From positions 100,282 to 164,281 of the forward strand of contig JAHDKT010000022.1 in the NCBI GenBank assembly GCA_018436725.1: a stretch of DNA of 64,000 bases, given 5' to 3'. This document shows, piece by piece, positions 51,105 through 60,835 of the stretch. This DNA is from Synergistaceae bacterium (GTDB lineage Bacteria > Synergistota > Synergistia > Synergistales > Aminobacteriaceae). The notes under the pieces are model-generated. The model was not told the DNA's origin and searched no databases. It was given only the letters and a program-made list of their open reading frames with translations. Position 1 is the first letter of the stretch. Every line of letters begins with the position of its first letter. Both the position numbers and the translations under genes were made by a program.

Positions 51105-53005
51105 GACATCTTCTCCCGAAGCCAACTCGACGTTTCTTCGAGCAGCCGCTCGAAGTCCCGTACGCACGAAGCGAGTTCCGCAAAGGGCGCCTCCGCCGCG
51201 AGTTTCATGATCTTCTCCGCGGCGGCGACGCCCTTTGCCGCTCCCAGATTGGACAGCAGGCCTTTCAAGGCGTGCGACGCGTTCCGCAGCGCTTTCCTGT
51301 CCTCCCGTTCCAGCGCGTCGGAAAGCGCCCCGGTTTGGCCTGGAAGGTCCTCCAGGAAGAGCTGTACCAGTTCGGCAAGGGACTTCGTGTCGCCTTGGAG
51401 TTCGCGCAGCAGGCCGTCGAGATCGGCCAACGCGGCGGGCGAACTCTGCGCGGCCTTCATCAACCGATCGACCTCCTCGAAGAGGAGCCTTCTTCTTACG
51501 GGTTTGGAAATGAACGCGTCCATCCCGGCCTCGATGCAGCGCGCCTTGTAATCGGAAAGCGCGTGCGCGGTGAGAGCCATGATCGGCAGCCGTTCGCCCC
51601 TCTCTTGCCGCCTGATGGCCCGGGCCGCCTCGATACCGTCCATTACAGGCATCTGGCAGTCGAGCACAACAAGATCCACATCTCGTTCCGCGACGGCCTG
51701 AACAGCCGCGAGCCCGTCCGCCACAGAGATGGTCCGCCACCCTTCGGCGCGGAAGAGCTTCTCCACAAGCACCCTGTTCATGGTATTGTCCTCGGCGATG
51801 AGCACGGTCCTCCCCTCTCCACGAAAAGCGCCGGGCACCTCGGAGAGAGCGTTCCCGTCCGGAAGCGCCGCCGCCTCCGGAAGAGGAAGCGAGAACGAGA
51901 AGACGCTCCCCCGTCCGGGGACGCTCTGCAACAGAAGCGTTCCGTCCATCGCCTCGACAAGCCGTTTCGACAACGCAAGGCCGAGCCCCGTGCCGCCGTA
52001 TTTTCGCGTCATGCCGGGGTCTCCCTGGCTAAACCTCTCGAAAAGTCGCCCCATGACATTCTCCGATATGCCGATTCCCGTATCCTCCACGGAGAAGAGC
52101 ATCTTTCCCGAAGAGGCGTCTCCACGCTTGACGAAGACGCGTACGCCCCCTTCGTGCGTGAACTTAACCGCGTTTCCTACGAGGTTGAACAGGATCTGGC
52201 GCACCCGCACGGCATCCCCGATCACTCTCGACGGGACATCCGCATCCTTCCCGATGGAGAAGGCGATTCCCTTCTCCCTGCACTGAAAGTGAAAAATGTC
52301 GAGCGCCGCGAGCGCGTCGTCCAGAAGAAACGGCGCCGATTCCAGCTCCATCCGCCCCGATTCTATCTTCGCGAAGTCGAGGATGTTCGTCACGATCTCG
52401 AGGAGCCCTCTTCCTCCCGCCGAGATCATCCGGAGATACTCCGCGCGCTCCTCCGGCGAAGCGTCCTCCGAAAGGAGGAGTTCCGACATCCCGATCACCG
52501 AGTTCAGCGGCGTACGGATCTCGTGGCTCATCGCCGCCAGAAATTCGGTCTTCGCATGGCTCGCCTGCTCCGCCTCCCGCCTGGCCTCCTCCAGTTCACG
52601 CTCCATTCGAAGCCTCTCCGTGATGTCCGTGGCGGTACCGACGATGAACCTCTCCCCGTTCGGCGCACGAAACGACTTCTTTTTCGTGAGGGCGATGCGA
52701 ACCTTCCCGTCCTTGCCGGTATGGTCCTCCTCGGAGACCGCCACTTCCTCCGATGCCAGCACCTTGCCGTCGTTCTCCATGAACAGCAGCGCTTCGCGTT
52801 CCGGGTAGAGTTCGAGAGACGATCTCCCCAGCAGCTCCTCTTTCGACCGCCCGTCCCATCGGCAGAAAGCGGCGTTGACTAAGACGTAGCGGTGCGCTCC
52901 GTCCTTGACGAACAGAGGAGTGGCAGTGGCCTCGAAGAGCGCCGAAAAAAACTCGCCGGAAAACACCTCGCTCGCATTCTCCTTGGAGAGACCGAAAAGA
53001 TCCAC
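51101..53005 (-). CDS. hybrid sensor histidine kinase (PAS-HisKA-HATPase-REC-Hpt)
   Basis: A 634-residue soluble hybrid kinase with a complete internal phosphorelay. It has a PAS domain (about 20-130), HisKA with His161 (SHEIRTPLNSVIG), HATPase (NLVGNAVKF; RKYGGTGLGLALS), a receiver with Asp449 (LVVLDCQMPVMDG), and an Hpt domain with His578 (NASHALKGLLSNLGA). The start is a GTG at 53005 with GGAGG 10 nt upstream. It lies 16 nt after the GNAT-nitrilase gene, perhaps cotranscribed. Architecture resembles BarA/ArcB-type kinases; the cognate response regulator is absent here. Confidence 0.94.
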   Translation of the reverse strand: MDLFGLSKENASEVFSGEFFSALFEATATPLFVKDGAHRYVLVNAAFCRWDGRSKEELLGRSSLELYPEREALLFMENDGKVLASEEVAVSEEDHTGKDGKVRIALTKKKSFRAPNGERFIVGTATDITERLRMERELEEARREAEQASHAKTEFLAAMSHEIRTPLNSVIGMSELLLSEDASPEERAEYLRMISAGGRGLLEIVTNILDFAKIESGRMELESAPFLLDDALAALDIFHFQCREKGIAFSIGKDADVPSRVIGDAVRVRQILFNLVGNAVKFTHEGGVRVFVKRGDASSGKMLFSVEDTGIGISENVMGRLFERFSQGDPGMTRKYGGTGLGLALSKRLVEAMDGTLLLQSVPGRGSVFSFSLPLPEAAALPDGNALSEVPGAFRGEGRTVLIAEDNTMNRVLVEKLFRAEGWRTISVADGLAAVQAVAERDVDLVVLDCQMPVMDGIEAARAIRRQERGERLPIMALTAHALSDYKARCIEAGMDAFISKPVRRRLLFEEVDRLMKAAQSSPAALADLDGLLRELQGDTKSLAELVQLFLEDLPGQTGALSDALEREDRKALRNASHALKGLLSNLGAAKGVAAAEKIMKLAAEAPFAELASCVRDFERLLEETSSWLREKMS

Positions 53006-53021
53006 TGTGCACGCTCCTCCT

Positions 53022-54569
53022 CTACTCCTCGTTCTTGCCTTCCCGCAGCCAGTCGATCCAGTAGAGATCCGTCCGGCGGCTGTGGAGGTTCCGCACGCTT
53101 CCCTGTAAACGCAGCTCCTTGAGCAGCTCCACGTCGAGGTCGGCGATCAGCGCCATTTCGGTGTTGGGAGTCGCTTCCGCCGCCACGGCGTCGTGAGGGA
53201 AGGCGAAGTCGGACGGGGTGAAGATGGCGGACTGGGCATACTGAATATCCATATTCTCCACCTTCGGAATGTTCCCCACGCTGCCGGCGATGGCGACATA
53301 GCACTCGTTCTCGATGGCCCGCGCCTGAGCGCAGCGCCGAACGCGCAGGTAGGCGTTCTTGGTGTCCGTCCAGAAGGGGATGAGCAGAAGATCCATTCCC
53401 TTGATGGCGAGATAGCGAGCCAGCTCCGGAAACTCCACGTCGTAGCAGATGAGGATACCGACCTTGCCGACGTCCGTCTGGAAGACCTTGAGATCGTGCC
53501 CCCCCTGCAAGCCCCAGCAGCGGTACTCGTCCGGCGTAATGTGGAGTTTGTACTGCTGGTCCCAGGTTCCGTCCCGCCGGCAGAGAAAGGTGACGTTGTA
53601 GAGCCTGTTGTTCCGAAGCTCCGGCACGCTTCCCGAGACGATGTTGATGTTGTACGCCACCGCCATCTCCACGAGGTTCCTCCTGAGGTCGGCGGTGTAC
53701 CCTGCGAGCGAACGCATGGCCTCGGCGGGGTCCTCCTGGTCGAACTGCGCGAGCAACGGCGCGTTGAACAGCTCGGGGAAGAGCATGAGGTCGGTGTTGT
53801 ACCCGGCCTGGGTATCCACGAAAAACTCCACCTGCTGCAGAAAATCTTCGAAGGACTCGAAGCTCCGCATCTGCCACTGCACCACGCCCAGGCGCATATA
53901 GGTCTTTACCTTCGAGATGAGACGCTGTCGCTCTTCGTAGTAGATGTTGTTCCATTCGAGAATGACGCCGAACCCCTTCGAGCTGAAATCCTCGGGCCAG
54001 TAGTTCTCCACGATCTTCTTGTAGTGGAAGTCGTTGCTCACCTGGAAGGTCAGCACCGGGTCGGAGATCTCCCGGTTGTTCACCATGCGGATATACTGCT
54101 GAGGCGACTTCTTGTCCGCCCACTCCGCGTACCCCGGAATCCGGCCGCCGATGATGATCCCCTTCAGGTTGAGCGTCTCGCACAGCTCTTTACGCGCGTC
54201 GTAGAGACGGCGGCCGAGCCGTTTTTCCCTGTAGTCGGGGGAGACGAAGATGTCGATTCCGTAGAGATAGTCCCCTTCGGGATCGTGATTCTTCAGATCG
54301 CCCTCCCCGACGATATCCCTGTACGTGTGCCGGTCGCCGTAGCGGGAGTAGTCGATAACGAGCGAAAGCGCGCCCGCCACGACCCGCCCCTTGTCCTCGA
54401 TGCAGAGCTGGCCTTCCGGGAAACGCGCGATCATGGAGGCGAACTGCTCTCTCGTCCACGCCCCCCCCATCTTGGGGTATATTCTGTCCATGATGCGCTT
54501 GACTTCGTCGTAATCCCCGGGGGTGAACTGACGGAGTTCAAGCTCATGCTGGTAGCGTTTTTTAGCCAT
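53022..54569 (-). CDS. GNAT acetyltransferase-nitrilase fusion protein
   Basis: A 515-residue fusion. Residues 1-215 form a GNAT domain (YGIDIFVSPDYREKRLGRRL is the acetyl-CoA loop). Residues 226-500 form a carbon-nitrogen hydrolase with the catalytic triad Glu266 (LFPELFN), Lys341 (YKLHITP) and Cys375 (LICYDVEFPE). The same fusion occurs in the YhcX-like family. The GNAT part may recognise or acetylate the amine product or substrate of the amidase part. The natural substrate is unknown. A TATAAT lies about 38 nt upstream of the ATG. Confidence 0.92.
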   Translation of the reverse strand: MAKKRYQHELELRQFTPGDYDEVKRIMDRIYPKMGGAWTREQFASMIARFPEGQLCIEDKGRVVAGALSLVIDYSRYGDRHTYRDIVGEGDLKNHDPEGDYLYGIDIFVSPDYREKRLGRRLYDARKELCETLNLKGIIIGGRIPGYAEWADKKSPQQYIRMVNNREISDPVLTFQVSNDFHYKKIVENYWPEDFSSKGFGVILEWNNIYYEERQRLISKVKTYMRLGVVQWQMRSFESFEDFLQQVEFFVDTQAGYNTDLMLFPELFNAPLLAQFDQEDPAEAMRSLAGYTADLRRNLVEMAVAYNINIVSGSVPELRNNRLYNVTFLCRRDGTWDQQYKLHITPDEYRCWGLQGGHDLKVFQTDVGKVGILICYDVEFPELARYLAIKGMDLLLIPFWTDTKNAYLRVRRCAQARAIENECYVAIAGSVGNIPKVENMDIQYAQSAIFTPSDFAFPHDAVAAEATPNTEMALIADLDVELLKELRLQGSVRNLHSRRTDLYWIDWLREGKNEE

Positions 54570-54604
54570 AGAATATTCATTCCTTTCAACGTCCGTGTCG
54601 CTCC

Positions 54605-54610
54605 ATTATA
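54605..54610 (-). promoter_or_regulatory. -10 element for the GNAT-nitrilase gene
   Basis: A perfect TATAAT on the minus strand; the -35 region (GTGCTT at 17 nt) is poor. The 314-nt gap to the divergent GGDEF-like gene otherwise holds a 14-nt palindrome GGGAGCGCGCTCCC (54670-54683) and an extended -10 TGCTACAAT (54809-54817, plus strand). I see no gene in it. Confidence 0.4.
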
Positions 54611-54883
54611 CGTGGACGTCGGGTAAAAAGCACCTCGAATCCACCGAAGAAGCCGATGCCCGCAACTAGGGGAGCGCGCTCCCTCCTCGCCGCCGAGTAC
54701 GACGATACCTTTCCGCTTCGCTGCGGAGGGAGGTTATCCATGCGGCAACCGGGCCGGAACCGATGGCCGCCGTAACAGCCGGAACTGCTGTATCCACTGT
54801 CTCGTTTATGCTACAATGATCTGAAAGTGCACGAGATCTCCGGACCCTCCGGGAAATGATCGAAAAGGGAGATGAAAACCGGT

Positions 54884-56143
54884 ATGGAGTGCTGCGGCGG
54901 TATCAACTTCGAAAAAGTCGTCAATAAGAGTCCGGTAACTTCTTTTATCTGGCTTCCCTCCGATTCCGGGAAGCCATGTTTCGTATCGGAAGGAATCGGC
55001 GTGTTCGGGTATGCTCCGGAGGATTTCACCTCCGGAAGGCTCGGGTACACCGACCTGGTGCATCCGGACGACGTTTCCGTTCTCCCGTTCGTCCCCGACC
55101 CCGGGCCGAAGATCTACAGATTCGCCGATGCGGACGGCGCGTGGCGGTGGGTATTCCACAGGGTGATCACGCTCGGCGAGGAAGCCGGTTTCCCCGAGGA
55201 AATTCTATGGAACATCACCGATATTACCTACTACAAAGAGGCCGACGAAGAGCTGAGGAAGAACGAAACAAAGCTCAAAGCGTTCATGAAGGCGATTCCG
55301 GCCACTCTCCTCGTTCTCGACGAGGACGGAAGGTATATCGATATTTCAGGCTCCTCTGAAGCGGCGCTCGTCACCATCTCCTCCGAGGTGATCGGTAAGA
55401 CCGTCTATGAAGCTTTCTCGAAAGAGAAGGCGGAGGAGCTGATGGCGCCGCTGAAACGCTGCGTAGAGACCGGCACGCCTCAATTCATCACCTACGACAT
55501 CGACATCGGCGGCAGAAAATATTTCCAGGAGGCACGAATCTCCCTCATGCCGGAAGCCGTCAACGGCAAACGCACCGCGATTATCGTCGCGCTCGATGTT
55601 ACCGCCCAAAAAGAACTCGAGGAAGAAATACTGCTCCAGACCGGACACGACCCTCTCGGAGGGAGTTCGAACCGGACGTATTTCAACAGGTCGTTCCTCT
55701 TCTCGCTCGCCGAGGCGCAACGGGCCGAATCCTCGCTGGGTTTCTTCCTGATCGACATCGACCGATTCAACACCGTGAACGAGACGATAGGAAGAGACAT
55801 GGCGGATCTCCTCCTGAAGGGGTTGGGGCAGCGACTCCAGAAGGCCTGCCGACAAGACGACATTCTCTATCGAATGGAGGGCGTCAACTACTATCTCATC
55901 CTACCGAAGCCAGGGACGCGTGAGAACATGGCCTCGGTCGCCGAACGATTCCTCGACGCCATACGAGGAGCATCCTCGGGATACAGCGGTTCGTTCAGGC
56001 TTTCGGCAACCATAGGTATCAGCGTCTTCCCCGACGACGGCCGGGATGCAAAAACGTTGCTGAGAGCCGCCGAAGCGGCGCTTTCCGCAGGCAAGGCCGA
56101 CGGAGGAGACTGCTACAGGTTCGCCGAGCCACCGGGCGCTTAG
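54884..56143 (+). CDS. PAS-PAS protein with a degenerate GGDEF domain
   Basis: A 419-residue soluble protein. Two PAS domains (about 10-115 and 130-240) precede a GGDEF-like domain (250-410). Its opening HDPLGGSSNRTYFNR and FFLIDIDRFNTVNETIG fit the family. The active-site loop reads EGVNY instead of GGDEF (about residues 332-336; bases 55877-55891), so cyclase activity is probably lost. It may bind GTP or c-di-GMP or act as a protein scaffold. I chose ATG 54884 because GGGAG abuts the ATG at 54872; either is possible. A terminator follows. Confidence 0.85.
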   Translation: MECCGGINFEKVVNKSPVTSFIWLPSDSGKPCFVSEGIGVFGYAPEDFTSGRLGYTDLVHPDDVSVLPFVPDPGPKIYRFADADGAWRWVFHRVITLGEEAGFPEEILWNITDITYYKEADEELRKNETKLKAFMKAIPATLLVLDEDGRYIDISGSSEAALVTISSEVIGKTVYEAFSKEKAEELMAPLKRCVETGTPQFITYDIDIGGRKYFQEARISLMPEAVNGKRTAIIVALDVTAQKELEEEILLQTGHDPLGGSSNRTYFNRSFLFSLAEAQRAESSLGFFLIDIDRFNTVNETIGRDMADLLLKGLGQRLQKACRQDDILYRMEGVNYYLILPKPGTRENMASVAERFLDAIRGASSGYSGSFRLSATIGISVFPDDGRDAKTLLRAAEAALSAGKADGGDCYRFAEPPGA

Positions 56144-56164
56144 TACATTTCGGAGTTCCAAAAC

Positions 56165-56194
56165 AAGGGGGGCCCTCGAACGGGGCCCCCCCTT
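56165..56194. terminator. bidirectional GC hairpin between convergent genes
   Basis: GGGGGGCCC pairs with GGGCCCCCC around a 7-nt loop, flanked by AA and TT. Read on the minus strand it is followed by TTGTTTT. It lies between the GGDEF-like gene and the convergent glycerate kinase gene. Confidence 0.7.
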
Positions 56195-56213
56195 GCTGCA
56201 GCAAAACCGGGTG

Positions 56214-57479
56214 TCATCTACAAAGAAGGATGGTCAGATCATTGACATTGGTCCCCGTAGGGCCTGTCCGGACAAGGCAACCGCAGGCGTCGAGCGCATG
56301 GTAGGAATCGTTGTCGGCAAGCAGGGCCTCCGCATCCAGTCCAAGGTCGGCGAGCGCCCCTATAGTTCCCCCGTCCACTACGCCTCCCGCCGCGTCCGTC
56401 GGTCCGTCCGTGCCGTCGGAACCGACCGAAATCACGGCCGTCTCCGCAAACCCCTTGATGCCGAACGCCGCGGCCAGCGCCAGCTCCTGATTCCGTCCGC
56501 CTTTCCCCTTCCCCTTGAGCCGGACGATCGTCTCGCCGCCGAGGAGCAGGGCGCAGGGGGGCGAGAGAGGGTTGCCCGAAGACCGGATCTCCTTCGCCAT
56601 GGCGGCGATGAATGCGCCCGCCTCGCGGGCTTCGCAATTCAGCGTCGTCGTCAGCAGAAGCGGCCTGTATCCCAGCGCGGCGACCTCCTGCTCGGCAGCC
56701 CTGCAGAGCGCCGTTACGCTGCCGGTGATCAGCGTGGTCACGTTCGAAAGCGATTTCGGCGTCTCCTTCGCCAGCGCCTCCTTCAGCACCGGACTCAGAG
56801 AAAGCCCGTATTTCCCGACGATCCGCGCAGCGTCCTCGGCCGTCGAGCCGTCCGGATAGGCCGGTCCGGAGGCGATGCTGTCGAGCCTGTCGCCGAGGAC
56901 GTCGGAAAGCACAACCGAGAAGACGTGCGCCGGGGCGACGAACTGGGCGAAGCGCCCCCCCTTGACCGAGGAGAGCCGCTTTCGGATCGTATTGATCTCG
57001 ACGATATCCGCGCCGCATGCGAGCAGTTGATCGGTTACTCCGACGAGGTCGGCGAGGGTGATTCCTTCACCCGGCTTCTCGAAGAGGGCCGAACCGCCGC
57101 CCGAGACGAGGAAGAGCACCGTGTCCTCCGCGGAAAGCCCCCGGACGCTTTCGAGCGCGCGGGCGGTACCGCCGATCGTATTCTCGTCCGGGAAGGGGTG
57201 CCCCGCTTCGTGAATCTCGACGCCCTCGATAGGGCCGCCGGCGTGCCCGTACTTCGTCACGACCACGCCGCCGTCGAGCCGGTCTCCGAGCGTCTCCGCA
57301 GCGGCTTTCGCCATCCGCCACGCGGCCTTTCCGATGGCCACGAGCACGAGCTTCCCTCCGGACCGCACCCTCGCCGAAAAGGCCTCTCCGCGCAGCGCCG
57401 CCTGCACGGCGTTCTCGGGGAGAACGGCCTCTATCGCTTTCCGAGCAATTTTCAAGGCATCCTGCCGCACATCCGTCAT
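56214..57479 (-). CDS. gckA: glycerate 2-kinase (GckA/MOFRL family)
   Basis: A 421-residue class II glycerate kinase that makes 2-phosphoglycerate. The N-terminal DUF4147 domain shows [27 protein letters not shown] and [15 protein letters not shown]. The C-terminal MOFRL domain shows [25 protein letters not shown] and [16 protein letters not shown]. It is the last gene of the sugar-acid operon and would bring glycerate or tartronate-derived carbon into lower glycolysis. Confidence 0.94.
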   Translation of the reverse strand: MTDVRQDALKIARKAIEAVLPENAVQAALRGEAFSARVRSGGKLVLVAIGKAAWRMAKAAAETLGDRLDGGVVVTKYGHAGGPIEGVEIHEAGHPFPDENTIGGTARALESVRGLSAEDTVLFLVSGGGSALFEKPGEGITLADLVGVTDQLLACGADIVEINTIRKRLSSVKGGRFAQFVAPAHVFSVVLSDVLGDRLDSIASGPAYPDGSTAEDAARIVGKYGLSLSPVLKEALAKETPKSLSNVTTLITGSVTALCRAAEQEVAALGYRPLLLTTTLNCEAREAGAFIAAMAKEIRSSGNPLSPPCALLLGGETIVRLKGKGKGGRNQELALAAAFGIKGFAETAVISVGSDGTDGPTDAAGGVVDGGTIGALADLGLDAEALLADNDSYHALDACGCLVRTGPTGTNVNDLTILLCR

Positions 57480-57498
57480 TCCGTCTCCTCCTCCGTTT

Positions 57499-58719
57499 TC
57501 ATTTCCTGTCCGTCAGCACGGTGAAACATTCCACCATCGTCCGTTCTCCGCCGAATGCTCCCGCCTTGGTGACCACCGGAAGACCGTGGTATCGTCCTCC
57601 TCTGAGGCGGACGAGCGGAATTCCCGGCTCGATCTCCTTCTCAAGATCCGTCCCCCCGGCTCCCAACGCCCTGACGATCCAGATTGCGACCTCGCCTCCG
57701 GTAATGAACATTCCGGAGATCCGCGCGGACTCAAGGACCGAGGGAACAACGGCGGCGAGGCTCCGGCAGATATTCTCCGACGCGTTGCCGCTTCGCCCCT
57801 CCTCTATCTGTTCGTCGTCCAGCGAAGAGGCCAGAAGGACGCTCCGGCCGCTTCGAAGCAGTCCCGACACGGCGTCGGAAAGGCGGCGCTCCTCCGAAGG
57901 AGCGTCCTGTAAAAGCTCCCGGATATTCACAAGAACCGGAGCGATCTTCTTCTCCTGGAGCAGCGTCCGCGCCTGCATGGCGCTTTTCGGACTCATACTT
58001 CCGACGACGAAGAGCGCCGGGCGGCTTCCGCTCACCAGAGCCTCCGCCAACCCGGCCGACCCCACCCAGAGGATCTCCTCGGGCGGCAGCGCGGCGCACA
58101 TGCCGTTCACTATCAGGTGCAGATCTCCGTCCGTCTCGGCGTCGAAGGAGTACGAGCCCGAGTATCCGGCCGCCTTCAGAATCTCCGGAATCGCCCCTCC
58201 GCGTATTTCCGCGAGCGTAACGTTGCGGACGTCCGGTCCGCCGGCGCCGCGCAGCGTCTCCTTCAGCGACGAGGTGGTCACAGGTTTGCGAGGATCCCGC
58301 CCCATCTCGGTCTCGGCCACGGGCACTCCGTCGAGGAGCAGCAGATCCTCCCGGACCGTGCGTTTATTTCCGGGGTACGCCGGAGTGAACGCCGTCGCCC
58401 GAAAGCCGAGCGACTCCCGCAGGACGGCTGTTTCTGCGGCGATATTTCCCCGCAGCGTCGAGTCCACCTTTTTGTAGATAACTCTTTTCCCTCGCAGAGG
58501 AAGCAGGTATTCTGCCACCGTCTTCAGGCAGGCGGCAGCGTCCGAAGCGGGAATGTTCCGCGACTCGGTGTCCACGACGACGACCCCCTCTCCCTCAACC
58601 GACGAGAGCGCAGAGGGATCGAGGATCACCGAAGCGTCGTACCCCGCCTTCAAAAACTGAATACCGGTATCGTTCGACCCTGTTAAATCATCCGCGATGA
58701 CGATATATCTCGTGTCCAT
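57499..58719 (-). CDS. DUF1537 four-carbon acid-sugar kinase (DtnK/OtnK-like)
   Basis: A 406-residue member of the four-carbon acid-sugar kinase family. The N-terminal substrate domain begins [19 protein letters not shown] and contains [11 protein letters not shown]. The C-terminal nucleotide domain has [15 protein letters not shown] and the Gly-rich end of the family. Characterised relatives phosphorylate D-threonate (DtnK), D-erythronate or 2-oxo-tetronate (OtnK) at the 4-OH. Directly upstream lies a pdxA2 gene, the classic partner of DtnK, so D-threonate kinase is the best guess. Confidence 0.9.
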   Translation of the reverse strand: MDTRYIVIADDLTGSNDTGIQFLKAGYDASVILDPSALSSVEGEGVVVVDTESRNIPASDAAACLKTVAEYLLPLRGKRVIYKKVDSTLRGNIAAETAVLRESLGFRATAFTPAYPGNKRTVREDLLLLDGVPVAETEMGRDPRKPVTTSSLKETLRGAGGPDVRNVTLAEIRGGAIPEILKAAGYSGSYSFDAETDGDLHLIVNGMCAALPPEEILWVGSAGLAEALVSGSRPALFVVGSMSPKSAMQARTLLQEKKIAPVLVNIRELLQDAPSEERRLSDAVSGLLRSGRSVLLASSLDDEQIEEGRSGNASENICRSLAAVVPSVLESARISGMFITGGEVAIWIVRALGAGGTDLEKEIEPGIPLVRLRGGRYHGLPVVTKAGAFGGERTMVECFTVLTDRK

Positions 58720-58738
58720 ACCGCTCCCTCCCGTTCGT

Positions 58739-59725
58739 TCAGGCGCGATTCCGCGCCATGCTGACGGCTGCGCGGATGGCCGCGAGCATGCTCGATTCGT
58801 CGGCCGTCCCCTTGCCGGCCTTGCCGAAGGCGGTCCCGTGATCGACGGAAGTACGGATGATCGGCAGGCCGACCGTGATATTCACTCCGCCCATGAAGTC
58901 GGTCAGCTTCAGGGGGATATGCCCCTGGTCGTGGTACATCGCCACCACGATGTCGAACTCGCCCTTGACGATTTTCAGAAAGACCGTGTCGGGAGGCACC
59001 GGCCCCGCGACGTCGATCCCTTCGCGCCGCGCGTCCTCGATGGCGGGAATGATCTCGTTGATCTCCTCGTTGCCGAAGAGCCCGCTCTCTCCGCTGTGCG
59101 GATTGAGGCCTGCGACCGCGATGCGGGGCTTGACCACCCCAAGACCTTTCGTCGCTTCATCGGCAAGACGGATCACCGAGAGCACCCGTTCGCGCTTCAC
59201 CCTGTCGCACGCCTCGCGCAGCGCGATATGCGTGGACACGTGAATTACGCGGATATCGCCGCCCGTCAGCAGCATCGCGTAATTTTTCGTCCCCGTGAGG
59301 TCGGCGAAGATCTCGGTATGCCCCGAATACGGAATGCCGCCCTCGTGGAGCGCCTCTTTGTTGATCGGGCCGGTAACGACTGCGTCAAGCGCGCCCCGGA
59401 GCGCGTCCTCTATGGCGCGCTTGATATACTCGAAGGCTGCCCGTCCGCACTTCCCCTGCACCTTCGCGAACTCCCACGGTTCGTCGAGCGCTCCCGGAGA
59501 GACGACGTTCACGGCGCCCTCGCGCGCATCTTTCGGGTTTGAGAGCACGTGCAGCGGCGTATCGCTTCCAAGGATCGACATGGCGCGACGAAGCACGTAC
59601 TCGTCGCCGTACAGAACGGGTGTGCACGAAGCGAAGACCTCTTCATGCCGGAGCGCCTTGAGCGCTATCTCGGGGCCGCTCCCCGCAGGGTCTCCGATGG
59701 TGATGCCGATGAACGGTGTATTCAT
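58739..59725 (-). CDS. pdxA2: PdxA2-type 4-phospho-D-threonate/erythronate dehydrogenase
   Basis: A 328-residue PdxA-family oxidative decarboxylase. It starts GITIGDPAGSGPEIALKAL. Metal-binding His residues lie in YSGHTEIFADLTG, GLNPHSGESGLFG and MYHDQGHIPLKL; VGLPIIRTSVDHGTAF is the C-terminal signature. PdxA makes pyridoxine precursors, but the PdxA2 subgroup beside DUF1537 kinases converts 4-phospho-D-threonate or 4-phospho-D-erythronate to DHAP. No other pyridoxine genes are near, supporting a catabolic role. The ATG at 59725 follows AGGAGG. Confidence 0.9.
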   Translation of the reverse strand: MNTPFIGITIGDPAGSGPEIALKALRHEEVFASCTPVLYGDEYVLRRAMSILGSDTPLHVLSNPKDAREGAVNVVSPGALDEPWEFAKVQGKCGRAAFEYIKRAIEDALRGALDAVVTGPINKEALHEGGIPYSGHTEIFADLTGTKNYAMLLTGGDIRVIHVSTHIALREACDRVKRERVLSVIRLADEATKGLGVVKPRIAVAGLNPHSGESGLFGNEEINEIIPAIEDARREGIDVAGPVPPDTVFLKIVKGEFDIVVAMYHDQGHIPLKLTDFMGGVNITVGLPIIRTSVDHGTAFGKAGKGTADESSMLAAIRAAVSMARNRA

Positions 59726-59751
59726 TCTTTGCCTCCTGGAGGATAGCGTAC

Positions 59752-59789
59752 AGCCGGTTCGCCCTGCGTCGACGCGGGGCGAACCGGCT
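59752..59789. repeat. near-perfect 38-nt palindrome between kdgT and pdxA2
   Basis: AGCCGGTTCGCCC (59752-59764) pairs with GGGCGAACCGGCT (59777-59789), and the intervening TGCGTCGACGCG continues the dyad. As RNA this is a 17-bp stem with one G-U pair and a TCGA tetraloop. There is no T-run, so it may be an intercistronic stability or processing hairpin rather than a terminator. Confidence 0.7.
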
Positions 59790-59796
59790 GTCACGA

Positions 59797-60786
59797 TCAG
59801 TTGCCTTCTTCCTTGACGACGTTGTTATGCTGCTTGCACATCCTGCTGAGGAAGTCCACCAGCAGCGGGCAGAGGATCGCGGTGATGACGATCGACGCGC
59901 CGACCTGCACCGTCGCGGCCGCGGCGTAGGGCGCCCAAGTCGGGTCGACCGCCGCGATCGCGGCGGGCGTTCCGGCGGCGTTGCCCGCCGTGGTGCCGAT
60001 GCCGGCGCCGACCGCGTCGCTGCGCTTATCCTTCGACGGGATGAGGAACTTGTAGGCGAAGAAACCGCCGATTCCCGTGACGAGGAGCGTCATCAGGCCC
60101 AGCGCGATGCCGGGGCCTCCCGCCTTTGCGATGTCCATAAGGTTGAGCCCGGCGCCGAGCGGGAAGGAGAAAAAGGGGATGGAGAGCATGACGCCCGGAG
60201 CGAGGAACTTCCGCATATCCTCGTCGAGGTTGCCGAGGATCATGCCGATGATGATCGGAACTACGACCGCCACCATCGCGATGATGGGGATGTTGGCCAG
60301 TCCCGTCATCCCCATGGCCACCATCGTGAAGAAGGGGCCGTCGTTCGTGGAGATGATGGCCACCGCGCCGATGTCCGAGGCGTCGCCGTACTTCTGGGCG
60401 AGCGCGGTGTAGAGGCCGCCGTTGGAGTTCGCCATGGCGGCGATGAGCGCGAGGGGCGTCAGTCCGAAGAGAGAAGCCTCCGGCCCCATGAGCTTCCCCA
60501 CGACAAGGCCTATTGAAATACCGAGGAGTATTTTGACCGTGTTCAGCACGAACCCCTTCCAGAGTGCGACTCCGGCCGTCTTGATGGTGATCTGCGCGCC
60601 GCTGCAGAAGAGGAGCACGGCGATGAGCGGCAGAGCGCCGTTCTTGAAGAGCGCTGTCGTGAAGCTGCCTATCTTGAGCGATTCGGGAGCGAATGTGTTC
60701 ACGACGGCGCCGAGGAGCAGGAAAACCACCATGAGACCGCCGGGAACCTTCTGTATCGTCTTGAGAATCGGGACTTTTCCGGTCAT
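59797..60786 (-). CDS. kdgT: 2-keto-3-deoxygluconate permease family transporter
   Basis: A 329-residue membrane protein with about 10 segments in the KdgT family. It shows IQKVPGGLMVVFLLLGAVVN, LTPLALIAAMANSNGGLYTA, STNDGPFFTMVAMG and GTTAGNAAGTPAAIAAVDP, which are highly conserved. KdgT proteins are proton symporters for 2-keto-3-deoxygluconate and related sugar acids. The ATG at 60786 has GGAAGG 8 nt upstream. In this operon it is the only transporter and probably brings in the aldonic or tetronic acid. Confidence 0.94.
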   Translation of the reverse strand: MTGKVPILKTIQKVPGGLMVVFLLLGAVVNTFAPESLKIGSFTTALFKNGALPLIAVLLFCSGAQITIKTAGVALWKGFVLNTVKILLGISIGLVVGKLMGPEASLFGLTPLALIAAMANSNGGLYTALAQKYGDASDIGAVAIISTNDGPFFTMVAMGMTGLANIPIIAMVAVVVPIIIGMILGNLDEDMRKFLAPGVMLSIPFFSFPLGAGLNLMDIAKAGGPGIALGLMTLLVTGIGGFFAYKFLIPSKDKRSDAVGAGIGTTAGNAAGTPAAIAAVDPTWAPYAAAATVQVGASIVITAILCPLLVDFLSRMCKQHNNVVKEEGN

Positions 60787-60835
60787 AGTATGCACCTTCC
60801 TTTGCAAGATAGAGTATTCTCTGGAAAAAGAGACT

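Noticed and set aside
58739..59725. Pyridoxine biosynthesis PdxA
   Set aside because: The family fits, but the neighbours are a DUF1537 kinase and sugar-acid genes rather than vitamin B6 genes, so the catabolic PdxA2 reading is preferred.
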